Shown: positions 8,694 to 17,441, numbered from the stretch's first letter. The stretch is 64,000 bases of DNA from Sphingobium bisphenolivorans (GCF_000412635.1 NZ_ASTG01000003.1:248001-312000); one strand, 5' to 3'. The notes: generated by a model from the letters alone, not told the origin. Program-made: numbers and translations.

Positions 8694-10188
8694 CTCTGTC
8701 CCGATCCTCCATCAAGGTTTGGGATGAGCCAACATAATGGGGCGTGCCGGTCAGGACGCCTTTGAAGGCGGAGAGGGGCTCGCCCACCCTGATGCCCTGT
8801 GCGTCGATCCGCAGTTCGCGGATCGTGTCCTCGTGCATTCCGCTGCGGTTCTTGATGACCGACAGCGCCTTGCTGATCCGTCCTTGCGCCTCGAAAAAGC
8901 GCAGCAGGATCACGATGTCGGCGATGTAGGAGATGTTGAGCCCGTTCGTGCTCATCGACCCGAAAAAGCCTTGCTGCGGATTGATGAGGAATGTCACCAC
9001 GCCAGCCTGGTTGAGGTAGGACAGAAGCTCATGCAGTTGCAGGATCAATTGCTGTTCCTGCGGCATTGCCGCGACATAGCCGGTCAGGCTGTCGATCAGG
9101 ACAATCCTGGCTTCATCTTCCTCGACCTCCCGCTTGACCATGGCGGTGAATTCGCCGGGCGCGATTTCGGCCGGATCGATCTGCCGCACCGTCAGCAGGC
9201 CGTTGTCGATAAATTCCTGCAGGTCGAAGCCGAACGCCCGGGCGCGCATCAGCAGCGTGCCGATCCGCTCGTCAAATTCGTAGATGACGCATTTTTCCCC
9301 CCGGCGGCAGGCTGCGGCCAGATATTGCAGCGCCAGCGTCGTCTTGCCCGCGCCCGATGGCCCGGTGATCAGCGTGGTCGTGCCTCGGGCTGGTCCGCCG
9401 CTCAGCAGCGCATCCAGTTCCGCCACCCCGCTGCCGATCGGTTCGCCGACAAAGGCGCTGTGATGCGCCGCAGCGATCAGGCGCGGGAACACGTCGATTC
9501 CACCCTTGCGGATGATGAAGTCATGATATCCCGCGACGAAATCGACGCCGCGGAGCTTCTGTATCTGCAACCGCCGCCGCGCCGCGCCGAAATCGAGCGT
9601 CAGCCGCTCCAGCGTGATGACGCCGTGACACAGGCTGTGGAGATGATTGTCGCGCTCGCCCCGCGTGCCGGTCAGATCGTCGACCAGCATGACGGTGGTG
9701 TTAAGGCCCGCGAAGAACTGCTTGAGAAACAATAATTGCCGGCGATAGCGTAGCGGATCCTGCGCCAGCAACCGCATCTCAGACAGGCTGTCGAAAACGA
9801 CCCGGGTCGGGCGCACGCGCTCGACCTCATCCTTGATGAGCTGGATCGTGCCGCCCAGTTCCATTTCCCAGCTGTGCAGGATCGACTGGTCCCGCCCGGC
9901 GCCCAGCACCTGGTCGGCGGACGCCAATTCGAACAAGGCGACATCATCCAGGTGCCATCCATGGGATTGCGCGACGACGGCCAGTTCCTCGCTGGTTTCA
10001 GACAGGGTGATGTACAGCGTCGGCTCACCCCGGTCGCGGCCTTCCAGCAAGAACTGTAGGGAAAGGGTGGTCTTGCCCGATCCAGGCGCGCCCTCGATCA
10101 GGTAAAGGCGCTTGGGAGGCAGCCCGCCCCGCAAAATATTATCCAAACCGGCATTACCGGTCGAAATCCTGCCTGCTTCCTCGCTCAT
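8686..10188 (-). CDS. KaiC-like double-domain RecA-family ATPase
   Basis: A 500-residue protein with two KaiC/RecA domains. Domain 1 has Walker A GAPGSGKTT at 33-41 and the Glu pair SETSEE. Domain 2 has Walker A GPSGAGKTT near 275, EFDERIGTLL, and a Walker B-like ARIVLIDSLTGYV. Cyanobacterial KaiC is a clock autokinase; stand-alone alphaproteobacterial relatives are linked to stress and light signalling and are less well understood. The ATG at 10188 has AGGAG five bases upstream and removes an unlikely 38-residue extension. No kaiA or kaiB is seen. The gene overlaps the hybrid histidine kinase, which suggests that the ATPase state feeds the kinase. Confidence 0.9.
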   Translation of the reverse strand: MSEEAGRISTGNAGLDNILRGGLPPKRLYLIEGAPGSGKTTLSLQFLLEGRDRGEPTLYITLSETSEELAVVAQSHGWHLDDVALFELASADQVLGAGRDQSILHSWEMELGGTIQLIKDEVERVRPTRVVFDSLSEMRLLAQDPLRYRRQLLFLKQFFAGLNTTVMLVDDLTGTRGERDNHLHSLCHGVITLERLTLDFGAARRRLQIQKLRGVDFVAGYHDFIIRKGGIDVFPRLIAAAHHSAFVGEPIGSGVAELDALLSGGPARGTTTLITGPSGAGKTTLALQYLAAACRRGEKCVIYEFDERIGTLLMRARAFGFDLQEFIDNGLLTVRQIDPAEIAPGEFTAMVKREVEEDEARIVLIDSLTGYVAAMPQEQQLILQLHELLSYLNQAGVVTFLINPQQGFFGSMSTNGLNISYIADIVILLRFFEAQGRISKALSVIKNRSGMHEDTIRELRIDAQGIRVGEPLSAFKGVLTGTPHYVGSSQTLMEDRDRGA

Positions 10189-10426
10189 CGCGCTCCTGCG
10201 TTTCCGTTCGAAACCTGGATCAACAACGCACATGAACGCGAAACGAAGCGCGGACATGGAAAATTTGAGGGGGGAGAGGGGGGGGGACGGCTCGCTGCCC
10301 ACGCCACTAACATGCTGCGGCAGCAGGGCGGACCTGTATCAGCACAGCATCGCGTTTTTTTGGGGGAAGCTGATCCCGCGGTCGCATCGCCTTGGCGCTG
10401 CTCCCGGCGGGATCAGTTGCGCAGAG

Positions 10427-10870
10427 TCAGCTGGGGGACCGCTTCTGCGACATCGCACCCTGGAATTGTTCGACCAGGGCCATCATGGAAGCCGGATAAT
10501 GGGTGAGCATCTGCCATCCGCCGAGCGACGCGGCCTTGCCCATCAGTTCGGCCTGGGCGGCGAGCAGCTCCACGCCGGCGCTGAACAGGCCCTGCTGCGC
10601 TTCGATCATCTTGGCTGTTATCCCCGACCTGGGCGACTGCCCAGCGCCCCGCTCTGCGGGGTCCCCCGCCTTGCGCTCAGCCTTGTCACTGATTTGCCGC
10701 ACCAGGACCGCTCGTTTGCTGAACAGATCGCCGATGGCGCGCGTCTGGCGATCGAACTGCAAGGGGAGCGAGGACAGGCTGTCGGAACGGCCATGCGGCT
10801 CAAAGACGGTATCGGTGTCGATCATGCTCACGGAGAGGTTGCTGTTCACCGTCGTCTGTGGCTGAATCAT
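10427..10870 (-). CDS. Hypothetical protein, phasin-like helical C-terminus
   Basis: A 147-residue protein without signal peptide or membrane segment. The N-terminal third is Ser/Thr-rich and probably disordered. From about residue 85 a long amphipathic helix is predicted by eye (AKMIEAQQGLFSAGVELLAA), followed by LGGWQMLTHYPASMMALVEQF. This is loosely reminiscent of phasins and related granule-associated proteins, but I cannot assign it. The ATG at 10870 has a GGGAGG site seven bases upstream, which supports a real gene. It stands alone between the KaiC-like gene and another small gene. Confidence 0.6.
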   Translation of the reverse strand: MIQPQTTVNSNLSVSMIDTDTVFEPHGRSDSLSSLPLQFDRQTRAIGDLFSKRAVLVRQISDKAERKAGDPAERGAGQSPRSGITAKMIEAQQGLFSAGVELLAAQAELMGKAASLGGWQMLTHYPASMMALVEQFQGAMSQKRSPS

Positions 10871-11011
10871 GTCTGGCCTCCCTCTCGTTCGACAATCTGC
10901 CGCGCTGGTTCGCCCATCCGGGCGGGCATCTACAAACCAGCACGGATTTTGTTCCGTTATTACGCATAAAGGGGCCGTGAGCCCGACTTACCCTGCGCGA
11001 GGAGGCCAGCT

Positions 11012-11257
11012 TCAGTGGGAACGACAACCCGCGCGCACGCCCAGCGCCCCCTTGGCCGCATTCAGCATCGCGATGTGAGCGGCAGACTGAGGGGCCAAAT
11101 CCTGCCAGCGCTTGCCCGAAGAAGCGGCAAAGCCCTCATGCCAGATCTTGCTCGCAACGATATTCAGTTCGTCGTCGGTTGGGCTGCGCTGCTCCGACAG
11201 GCAGGCCCTTAAAAGGGCATGGAAAATCGAGCCGCCGTCGGGGGCTGGTGAATTCAT
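11012..11257 (-). CDS. Small hypothetical protein
   Basis: An 81-residue protein beginning MNSPAPDGG. The start at 11257 follows an AGGAGAGG stretch; the frame extends upstream but that part has no ribosome site and unusual composition. The middle is helical and acidic (SPTDDELNIVASKIWHEGF) and it ends in a basic RAGCRSH. There is no signal peptide or known motif. Same strand as the 147-residue gene, 141 bases away. Function unknown. Confidence 0.5.
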   Translation of the reverse strand: MNSPAPDGGSIFHALLRACLSEQRSPTDDELNIVASKIWHEGFAASSGKRWQDLAPQSAAHIAMLNAAKGALGVRAGCRSH

Positions 11258-11498
11258 GGGACATCCTCTCCTGTCGCGGCTTTTTTCGCCGCTTTCCGTA
11301 GGGGAAAGTTTCACAGCAAAGGGGGGCGCGTCAAGAGCGAAAAAGGGGTAATCGGCCTCCATCTGCGCTTCAAATTGCAACAATTTAGGTCCGAACTTAC
11401 ACAGGTTATGCAGTTCATGCGACCCCGGCTATTTGCCATACAAATTGAACGTGACCATGATAGAAGGCCGTTCCGCCACCCTCCGGAGCTGCCGCACG

Positions 11499-12380
11499 AT
11501 GACCAACCGCGATCCCTTTCTCGCCATAGACTGGGGCACGACTAACCGCCGCATCTTTCGCATCAGCGGCGAGGGAATGATTGATCATAGCGTTAGCGAT
11601 GAAAGGGGCGTGCTTGCCCTCGCGCCATCGGATTTTGCAGGGGAGGTCGCCGACATCCGCCGCAGACTCGGCGACCTCCCGATCATCTGTGCCGGGATGG
11701 TGGGGTCGACCCGCGGCTGGGTGGAGCTTCCCTATCTGGATTGCCCCGTCCGCATAGCGGATCTGGCGGAAGGGCTGCACTGGGTGGATGAGGGGCGCAC
11801 CGCCATCGTGCCAGGCGTCAGGTGGATGGACGACGCCCGCGCCGACGTGATGCGCGGTGAGGAAGTCCAGTTTCTGGGAGCAGTCCAGGGGGGACTCGCG
11901 CCTGCGGACGCCTTGCTCTGCCAGCCGGGAACCCATTGCAAATGGGCGACCATGGTCGATGGGGCGATAGCCCGATTTTCTACCGCCATGACCGGCGAAG
12001 TCTTCTCGATGCTGCAAAAGCACAGCCTGCTTGCCGCTCAGATGGATGCGAGCGCACGGGTGGACGACGACTTCTTGCTTGGTGTTCGGCACGGGCAGGG
12101 CGGCGATCTGTTGGCCCGCCTTTTCGGCGCGCGCGCTGACCGGGTATCCGGCCTGGACAAGATATCGAGCACCGCGTCCTACGTCAGCGGGCTGCTGATC
12201 GGCAGCGACGTGGGTTCCGCTCTGCCGGACGCGTCGGTCAGGGTGCATCTGCTGGCCGGCGCCAGCTTGGGGGCGCTGTATGGCGCCGCCATCGAAGCGC
12301 TCGGCAGCAACTACACCCTGATCGACAGCGAGGATGCGTTCGTGAAGGGCATCCATTCCATCTGGAGCGAAGCGCAATGA
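11499..12380 (+). CDS. dgoK: 2-dehydro-3-deoxygalactonokinase
   Basis: A 293-residue kinase that phosphorylates 2-keto-3-deoxygalactonate in the De Ley-Doudoroff galactose route. Family signs are the ASKHA-like N-terminus FLAIDWGTTNRRIFRI, the segment IICAGMVGSTRGW, and QPGTHCKWATM with FSTAMTGEVFSML, which is close to the E. coli DgoK pattern. The ATG at 11499 puts the first strand at residue 6. Two earlier in-frame ATGs (11433, 11457) would add a tail with no family resemblance. It overlaps dgoA by ATGA, so the two are coupled. No dgoD dehydratase or transporter is next to it. Confidence 0.92.
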   Translation: MTNRDPFLAIDWGTTNRRIFRISGEGMIDHSVSDERGVLALAPSDFAGEVADIRRRLGDLPIICAGMVGSTRGWVELPYLDCPVRIADLAEGLHWVDEGRTAIVPGVRWMDDARADVMRGEEVQFLGAVQGGLAPADALLCQPGTHCKWATMVDGAIARFSTAMTGEVFSMLQKHSLLAAQMDASARVDDDFLLGVRHGQGGDLLARLFGARADRVSGLDKISSTASYVSGLLIGSDVGSALPDASVRVHLLAGASLGALYGAAIEALGSNYTLIDSEDAFVKGIHSIWSEAQ

Positions 12381-13021
12381 GTGTGACCGCCGATTTTTCC
12401 GAAAAATTTTCCCGCTGCCCCTTGGTGGCGATCCTGCGCGGGATCACGCCTGACGAGATAGAAGGGGTGGGCGACGCGCTGGCGGAGGCGGGCTTCACCC
12501 TGATCGAGGTGCCGCTCAACTCGCCCGACCCGCTCCATTCGATCGAGCGGCTGACAAAGCGGCTGGGCTCCGCCGCACTGGTAGGGGCGGGGACCGTGTT
12601 GACCCGGGAGGATGTAGGCCGCGTTGCCGATGCGGGCGGGCAGCTCGTCGTTTCACCCAACAGCAATCCCGCGGTCATCGCGACAGCTGTCGCGACAGGC
12701 CTGATTTCACTGCCCGGCTGCTTCACACCGACAGAAGCCTTTGCCGCGCTGGAGGCTGGCGCGCACGGCCTTAAATTCTTCCCCGCCGAAGCGATGCAGC
12801 CGCAAGTTCTGAAAGCGCAATGCGCCGTGCTGCCCAGCGCCATCCCCAAGCTGGTGGTGGGCGGCATCACGCCGGACAATATGGCGCCCTGGGTAGCCGC
12901 CGGCGCTGCGGGCTTCGGCCTTGGCTCCGCCCTCTACAAGCCCGGCAACTCCGCCGAAGCAGTCGGAGCAGCCGCCCGGAGCTTTGTTTCGGCGTGGCAG
13001 GCGATCGCAAATCGAGGATAA
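12377..13021 (+). CDS. dgoA: 2-dehydro-3-deoxy-6-phosphogalactonate aldolase
   Basis: A 214-residue class I aldolase of the KDPG/KDPGal family. It splits 2-keto-3-deoxy-6-phosphogalactonate into pyruvate and glyceraldehyde 3-phosphate. The TIM barrel starts VAILRGITPDE. The catalytic Glu is E44 in TLIEVPLN, the Schiff-base Lys is K133 in HGLKFFPAE, and the phosphate-binding end reads VVGGITPDN and GFGLGSALY. The length fits the family. Coupled to dgoK through the ATGA overlap, so galactonate or a related sugar acid is the likely input. Confidence 0.93.
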   Translation: MSVTADFSEKFSRCPLVAILRGITPDEIEGVGDALAEAGFTLIEVPLNSPDPLHSIERLTKRLGSAALVGAGTVLTREDVGRVADAGGQLVVSPNSNPAVIATAVATGLISLPGCFTPTEAFAALEAGAHGLKFFPAEAMQPQVLKAQCAVLPSAIPKLVVGGITPDNMAPWVAAGAAGFGLGSALYKPGNSAEAVGAAARSFVSAWQAIANRG

Positions 13022-13060
13022 AGATATTCTCATTCCTGCTGATGATGGTAGCTGGTGAGG

Positions 13061-14023
13061 ATGGATAATCCATTGATCCGCCACGGCTGCCTCTTCCACC
13101 CCGAAGACGTCGCCAAATTCGCCATCGAGGCTGTCCGGAACCACAGGGGGGCGGTGCTAATCTTCGTCACGGGAACGGGCGCGGGCGGCGTCCGCGCTCC
13201 GGGGCTCAGGATGGCGGTGGACGGCGCGGGGCGCTCGATCGGCTATGTGTCGAACGGCTGCGTGGAGGCCGACATCGTCAGCCAGGCACTCGAAGCCCTG
13301 GCAGCGGGAGCACCCCGCGCTATCGCTTATGGCGAGGGTTCTCCTAATATCGATATCCGCCTGCCTTGCGGCGGGCGCCTGGACATCCTCGCCGTGCCGC
13401 TCGGCGATGAAGCCCCGCTCATCGACCTGGTGCAGCTATTGGACGCGCGCACCATTGCCACGATGGACCTCGGCGCGGATGGCAGCTTGCACGCGGCAGC
13501 GGAGCGAAGTGCGACGACGCCCGCTGCCTGTTGGCGCTTCAGGATCGTACCGAAGATCCGCCTCTTCGTCATGGGATCGGGGCAGGAGACGGTTCTGCTC
13601 GCCAAGATGGCCGCGGCTTCGGACATGCAGGTGCAAGCCTATTCGCCCGATACGGAAACCGTCGCCCTGATTTCGGCCTTGAGCCTGCCAGTGGCCGAAG
13701 CAAGAGGCTTGGCGAGTCCCGCCCCATTCGAATGCGATCCGCTCACCGCCGTGGCGCTGATGTTCCACGATCACGAGTGGGAATTGAAGATACTTCAGGA
13801 GATGCTGTCCGGGCCTGCCTTCTATATCGGCGCATTGGGCAGCGTGCGTGCCAATCAGCGACGGACGCAGCTATTGCGCGACGCGGCTATGCCGGCAGAG
13901 CTGATTTCCCGGCTGAAAGCACCAATCGGACTGATACCGCGCCTTCGCGACCCCAATCTGCTCGCCATCTCCGTGCTGGCGGAAGTCACGGCCGAATTCC
14001 AACGGAAGTTCGACTCCTTCTGA
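13061..14023 (+). CDS. XdhC/CoxI family protein (molybdenum hydroxylase maturation)
   Basis: About 320 residues. XdhC proteins bind and deliver sulfurated molybdenum cofactor to xanthine dehydrogenase-type enzymes. The N-terminal domain shows the family's Gly-Cys patch (YVSNGCVEADI) and the C-terminal Rossmann domain starts LFVMGSGQE and continues FYIGALGSVRANQRR. The start is uncertain: GTG at 13055 or ATG at 13061, neither with a good ribosome site. It follows dgoA by 39 bases on the same strand. No molybdenum hydroxylase gene is in the window, so its client is unknown. Confidence 0.85.
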   Translation: MDNPLIRHGCLFHPEDVAKFAIEAVRNHRGAVLIFVTGTGAGGVRAPGLRMAVDGAGRSIGYVSNGCVEADIVSQALEALAAGAPRAIAYGEGSPNIDIRLPCGGRLDILAVPLGDEAPLIDLVQLLDARTIATMDLGADGSLHAAAERSATTPAACWRFRIVPKIRLFVMGSGQETVLLAKMAAASDMQVQAYSPDTETVALISALSLPVAEARGLASPAPFECDPLTAVALMFHDHEWELKILQEMLSGPAFYIGALGSVRANQRRTQLLRDAAMPAELISRLKAPIGLIPRLRDPNLLAISVLAEVTAEFQRKFDSF

Positions 14024-14086
14024 GCCGGCAGGCTTGTCTTGGTCTGATAATAATCATTATGTTAAATAAAACATCACCTCAGTCTT

Positions 14087-14968
14087 CTACGATCGAACTG
14101 TGCCGCTGCGTTCGAACTTCAGGGTGTCAGAGGTTTCGCTCATCCCGATTATTCGCTGCGCCTGTATCAGATGCGGTCGATCGATCATCTTGCCATCCAG
14201 CTTCAGCGCGCCCACGCCGGGATTTGCAGCGAAGGCTGCGATGACCGCGCGCGCATGCGCAACCTCGGCTTCGCTGGGTGTGAAGCCGTCGTTGATGATC
14301 GCCACCTGCGCGGGGTGGATCGCCATCATGCCGGCGAAGCCATCGCGCCGGGCGCGGGCGACATAGGCCGCTAGCGCTTCAGGGGCGCCGATTCGGGGGA
14401 AAACGGTTTCGACTGCCGCCGTGCCCGCAGCGTGCGCGCCGAACAACGTCAGGCTGCGTACCAGTTCATACGGCGCGGTATAACTGCCGTCAGGCTCTCG
14501 CGAGGTGGCCGCGCCGATTGCGGCCGGCAGATCCTCCGCGCCCCAGGTGAGCCCGGCGAGATGCGCCGCCACCGCGCCATAGCTGCCGAGCTGGAAAATG
14601 GCGCTCGGTGTTTCGGTGGCGATGGGGAGGATCGGAAGCGCAACGCCGCCCAATTTCGACACCAATGTTTCGACGCTCTTCGCGCCTTCCGCCTTCGGGA
14701 GAAGCAGCCCGTCCGGCTTGCCGGGCATCACGGCCTCAAGGTCTCCGTCGGCGAGAGTACTATCGAGCGGATTGACGCGAACCAACGTGGTGACGCCCGC
14801 GCGATCGCCCGCGAGCCATTCCGCGACCGCGGCCCGGCCCACATCCTTCTTCTCCGGCGCGACGCTATCCTCAAGGTCGAGGATCAACGCGTCGGCTCCG
14901 CTCGCCGCCGCCTTGGCAAAGCGTTCCGGCCGATCGGCGGGAACGAAAAGAAGGGAACGCAGCCTCAT
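14087..14968 (-). CDS. HpcH/HpaI family CoA-ester lyase (CitE-like)
   Basis: A 293-residue CitE-like lyase. Such enzymes cleave or form malyl-, methylmalyl- or citramalyl-CoA with a metal in a TIM barrel. Visible: RSLLFVPADRPERFAKA, ALILDLEDSV (metal-binding acid), LVRVNPLDS, LLLPKAEGA, IATETPSAI and the long GLTWGAEDL. The ATG at 14968 overlaps the stop of the MaoC gene as ATGA. Both are the 3' end of the leucine-catabolism operon. A broken paralogue of this gene lies at 20430-20675 and shares an exact 20-base stretch with it. The exact substrate is not certain. Confidence 0.88.
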   Translation of the reverse strand: MRLRSLLFVPADRPERFAKAAASGADALILDLEDSVAPEKKDVGRAAVAEWLAGDRAGVTTLVRVNPLDSTLADGDLEAVMPGKPDGLLLPKAEGAKSVETLVSKLGGVALPILPIATETPSAIFQLGSYGAVAAHLAGLTWGAEDLPAAIGAATSREPDGSYTAPYELVRSLTLFGAHAAGTAAVETVFPRIGAPEALAAYVARARRDGFAGMMAIHPAQVAIINDGFTPSEAEVAHARAVIAAFAANPGVGALKLDGKMIDRPHLIQAQRIIGMSETSDTLKFERSGTVRS

Positions 14969-15417
14969 GCCGCCCTGCCCTTGATGAGAGCCATGCGCAG
15001 ACATTGGCAGACGACTTCATCGCGCTGGTTGATGAGGCGGTGGGTGAAGGTGACGACCCCTGCCCCGGGACGCGACTTGCTGGGTTTCAGTTCTGTGACT
15101 TCCGACTCTGCGCGCAACGTATCGCCGATAAATACGGGCCTGGGCATGACCAGCCTATCATAGCCAAGGTTCGCGATTAGGGTTCCAAGCGTCGTATCAC
15201 CTACCGACAGGCCGATCATCAGCGCGAAGGTGAAGGTGCCGTTCACGAGAATCTGACCGAACTCGCTCGCCTTCGCCGCCTCCAGGTCGATGTGGAGGGG
15301 CTGCGGATTGTGCGTCATGGTGGAGAAGAGGAGATTGTCCGTCTCCGTCACCGTGCGGCGGATTTCGTGCATCAGCGTTTCACCGATCTGCCACTGGTCG
15401 AAAAACTTGCCCGTCAC
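14965..15417 (-). CDS. MaoC family CoA hydratase
   Basis: A 150-residue single hot-dog protein of the MaoC/(R)-hydratase family. It shows the hydratase-2-like motif HNPQPLHID and FGQILVNGTFTFALMIG, the Asp/His-bearing region of these enzymes. Related proteins hydrate mesaconyl-CoA, itaconyl-CoA-like or enoyl-CoA substrates. The start is GTG at 15417 with GGAG eight bases upstream. It sits 14 bases after the carboxylase alpha gene and is coupled to the CoA-ester lyase. The pair looks like a hydratase plus lyase working in series. Confidence 0.87.
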   Translation of the reverse strand: MTGKFFDQWQIGETLMHEIRRTVTETDNLLFSTMTHNPQPLHIDLEAAKASEFGQILVNGTFTFALMIGLSVGDTTLGTLIANLGYDRLVMPRPVFIGDTLRAESEVTELKPSKSRPGAGVVTFTHRLINQRDEVVCQCLRMALIKGRAA

Positions 15418-15431
15418 TACACTCTCCGTCG

Positions 15432-17273
15432 TTATCCCGCCTTCTCGATCTTCACGAGCAGCGCGCCCTCGTTCACCTGCCCGCCTTCACTGGCGTTGAG
15501 TTCGGTGATCGTGCCGTCAAAGGGTGCGACAAGGCTATGCTCCATCTTCATCGCTTCCAGCGTGAGGAGCTTCTGTCCCTTGGTCACCGCCTCGCCTGCT
15601 GCGACAGTGACCGCAATGATGCGGCCGGGCATGGGGGAGAGCATCGCGCCGTCCGAGGCGTCTGCGCCCCCTGCTCCGACCGCGCGCCAGGGCGCGAGCC
15701 GCCAAACCTGCCCGCCCTCGGCTATCAGCACATCCTCGGCCGGCTCTTCACCGCCGTTGCGCGGATCATAGGTGACGGTCACCGCTTCCCCATCCAGCAG
15801 GAAGGTACCGGTTGCGTGGGTGGGCGCATTCAGGCGAAAGCCGGCGAGCAGGCCGCCCTGCGTCAGCGAAGCGGCGGCGTCTGCCAACGCCTCGTCACTG
15901 GGACGCGCGGGCGGCAGCAGCGCGTCACCCTCACGCGCGATGAGGCCGGTGTCGAGCCGCGCGGCGGCGAAATTCGGATGAGTGAGCGCCTTGACCAGAA
16001 AACCGGCATTGGTCTTGAGCGGCCAGACGGCGCTCTCGTCAAGTGCCTTGACGAGTTTCTCGCGTGCGGCCTCGCGCGTCGGCCCATGAGCAATGACCTT
16101 GGCGATCATCGGATCATAAAAGGGCGAGATCTCCGCCCCTTGCGTCACGCCGGTGTCGATGCGGACGCCCTCACTCCCCAGTTCGAACAGATCAAGCCTG
16201 CCGATCGAAGGCAGGAAGCCCTTCGCCGGATCCTCGGCATATAGGCGCGTTTCCATCGCCCAGCCATTGATGGAGAGTTCATCCTGTCGCTTGGGCAGCG
16301 GCTCGCCCGAGGCGACGCGCAACTGCCATTCAACCAGATCCTGGCCCGTAATCTCCTCGGTTACGGGATGCTCGACCTGAAGGCGGGTGTTCATCTCCAT
16401 GAACCAGATGCGGTCAGCCTTCAGACCTTCGGACCCGTCGGCAATGAACTCGATCGTGCCCGCGCCCACATAGTCGACCGCCTTGGCCGCACTGACCGCC
16501 GCTTGACAGACCGCCGCGCGCGTTTCCGCGTCCATGCCGGGCGCCGGCGCTTCCTCGATCACCTTCTGGTGACGGCGCTGGAGCGAGCAGTCGCGCTCGA
16601 AAAGATGGACGACATTGCCATGCTTGTCGCCGAACACCTGCACTTCGATATGGCGCGGATTCGTGACCCACTTCTCAAGCAGCACCTGATCGTTGCCGAA
16701 GCTCGACGCCGCCTCACGCTGGCAGGAAAGCAGCGAATCCGCGAAATCGGCGGCGCTCTCCACCTTGCGCATGCCCTTGCCACCGCCACCGGCGACCGCC
16801 TTGATCAGCACCGGATAGCCAATCGCATCAGCCTCCGACTTCAGTTGCTCGGGCCTTTGATCATCGCCCAGATAGCCCGGCGTGGTGGGAACACCTGCAT
16901 CCTGCATCAGCTTCTTGGCTGCATCCTTCAGGCCCATCGCCGTGATCGCGGCCGGGTGGGGACCCACCCAGATCAGGCCTGCGTCATGAACCGCCTGCGC
17001 AAACCCGGCATTTTCCGATAGAAAGCCATAGCCAGGGTGGATCGCCTCGGCGCCGGTCTGCTTGGCGGCGGCGATGATCTTATCGGCCAGCAGATAGCTT
17101 TCGCGCGCCGGCGCGGCGCCGATATGCACGGCCTCGTCCGCCAAGCGGACATGAAGCGCGTCAGCGTCGGCGTCAGAATAGACGGCGGCGGTGCGAATAC
17201 CGAGACGACGGGCGGTCTTGATAACCCGGCAGGCGATTTCACCCCGATTGGCGATGAGGACGGATTTAAGCAT
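15432..17273 (-). CDS. liuD: Methylcrotonyl-CoA carboxylase alpha (biotin) subunit
   Basis: A 613-residue biotin-dependent carboxylase subunit. Biotin carboxylase domain: ANRGEIACRVIKTAR at the N-terminus, the ATP-grasp Gly-rich loop AVAGGGGKGMRKV, and FMEMNTRLQVEHPVTE. The C-terminal biotinyl domain has EAMKMEH with the biotinylated Lys at about 576. It carboxylates biotin for transfer to 3-methylcrotonyl-CoA by the beta subunit. That substrate is inferred from the flanking liuB and liuA genes. A propionyl-CoA carboxylase alpha would look similar. The GGAGAGG site precedes the ATG. A thiolase remnant lies between it and liuB. Confidence 0.92.
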   Translation of the reverse strand: MLKSVLIANRGEIACRVIKTARRLGIRTAAVYSDADADALHVRLADEAVHIGAAPARESYLLADKIIAAAKQTGAEAIHPGYGFLSENAGFAQAVHDAGLIWVGPHPAAITAMGLKDAAKKLMQDAGVPTTPGYLGDDQRPEQLKSEADAIGYPVLIKAVAGGGGKGMRKVESAADFADSLLSCQREAASSFGNDQVLLEKWVTNPRHIEVQVFGDKHGNVVHLFERDCSLQRRHQKVIEEAPAPGMDAETRAAVCQAAVSAAKAVDYVGAGTIEFIADGSEGLKADRIWFMEMNTRLQVEHPVTEEITGQDLVEWQLRVASGEPLPKRQDELSINGWAMETRLYAEDPAKGFLPSIGRLDLFELGSEGVRIDTGVTQGAEISPFYDPMIAKVIAHGPTREAAREKLVKALDESAVWPLKTNAGFLVKALTHPNFAAARLDTGLIAREGDALLPPARPSDEALADAAASLTQGGLLAGFRLNAPTHATGTFLLDGEAVTVTYDPRNGGEEPAEDVLIAEGGQVWRLAPWRAVGAGGADASDGAMLSPMPGRIIAVTVAAGEAVTKGQKLLTLEAMKMEHSLVAPFDGTITELNASEGGQVNEGALLVKIEKAG

Positions 17274-17291
17274 GTCGGCCTCTCCTACTCC

Positions 17292-17357
17292 TTATAGTCG
17301 CTCGATAACCAGTGCGATGCCCTGACCACCGCCGATGCACATGGTCGCGACGCCATA
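17292..17357 (-). pseudogene. Remnant of a thiolase C-terminus
   Basis: Read on the minus strand, 17357 down to the TAA at 17292 gives YGVATMCIGGGQGIALVIER followed by Leu and stop. This is the conserved last segment of thiolases (acetyl-CoA acetyltransferases), including the active-site Cys-Ile-Gly-Gly-Gly. Upstream of it the frame continues (to about 17400) but no longer resembles a thiolase. Only the last 21 codons survive, wedged between liuB and liuD. A thiolase gene therefore probably once lay in this operon and was deleted. Confidence 0.8.
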
Positions 17358-17441
17358 AGCCATTACCCATGAGCGCGGGATCGACGCCGGCATGTACCCA
17401 CTGAGCATTCCGACACGCGGGATGCATTTAGCGCGCTCACA

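Noticed and set aside
10266-10292. G-rich run (GGGGGGAGAGGGGGGGGG) as a G-quadruplex
   Set aside because: The G-tracts are interrupted and placed in a gap with no nearby promoter signals; too weak to claim.
10871-11011. GGAAC motif at about 10953 as an EcfG-type promoter for the 147-residue gene
   Set aside because: The GGAAC is present on the minus strand but no cGTT lies at 16-17 bases, so the general-stress promoter cannot be supported.
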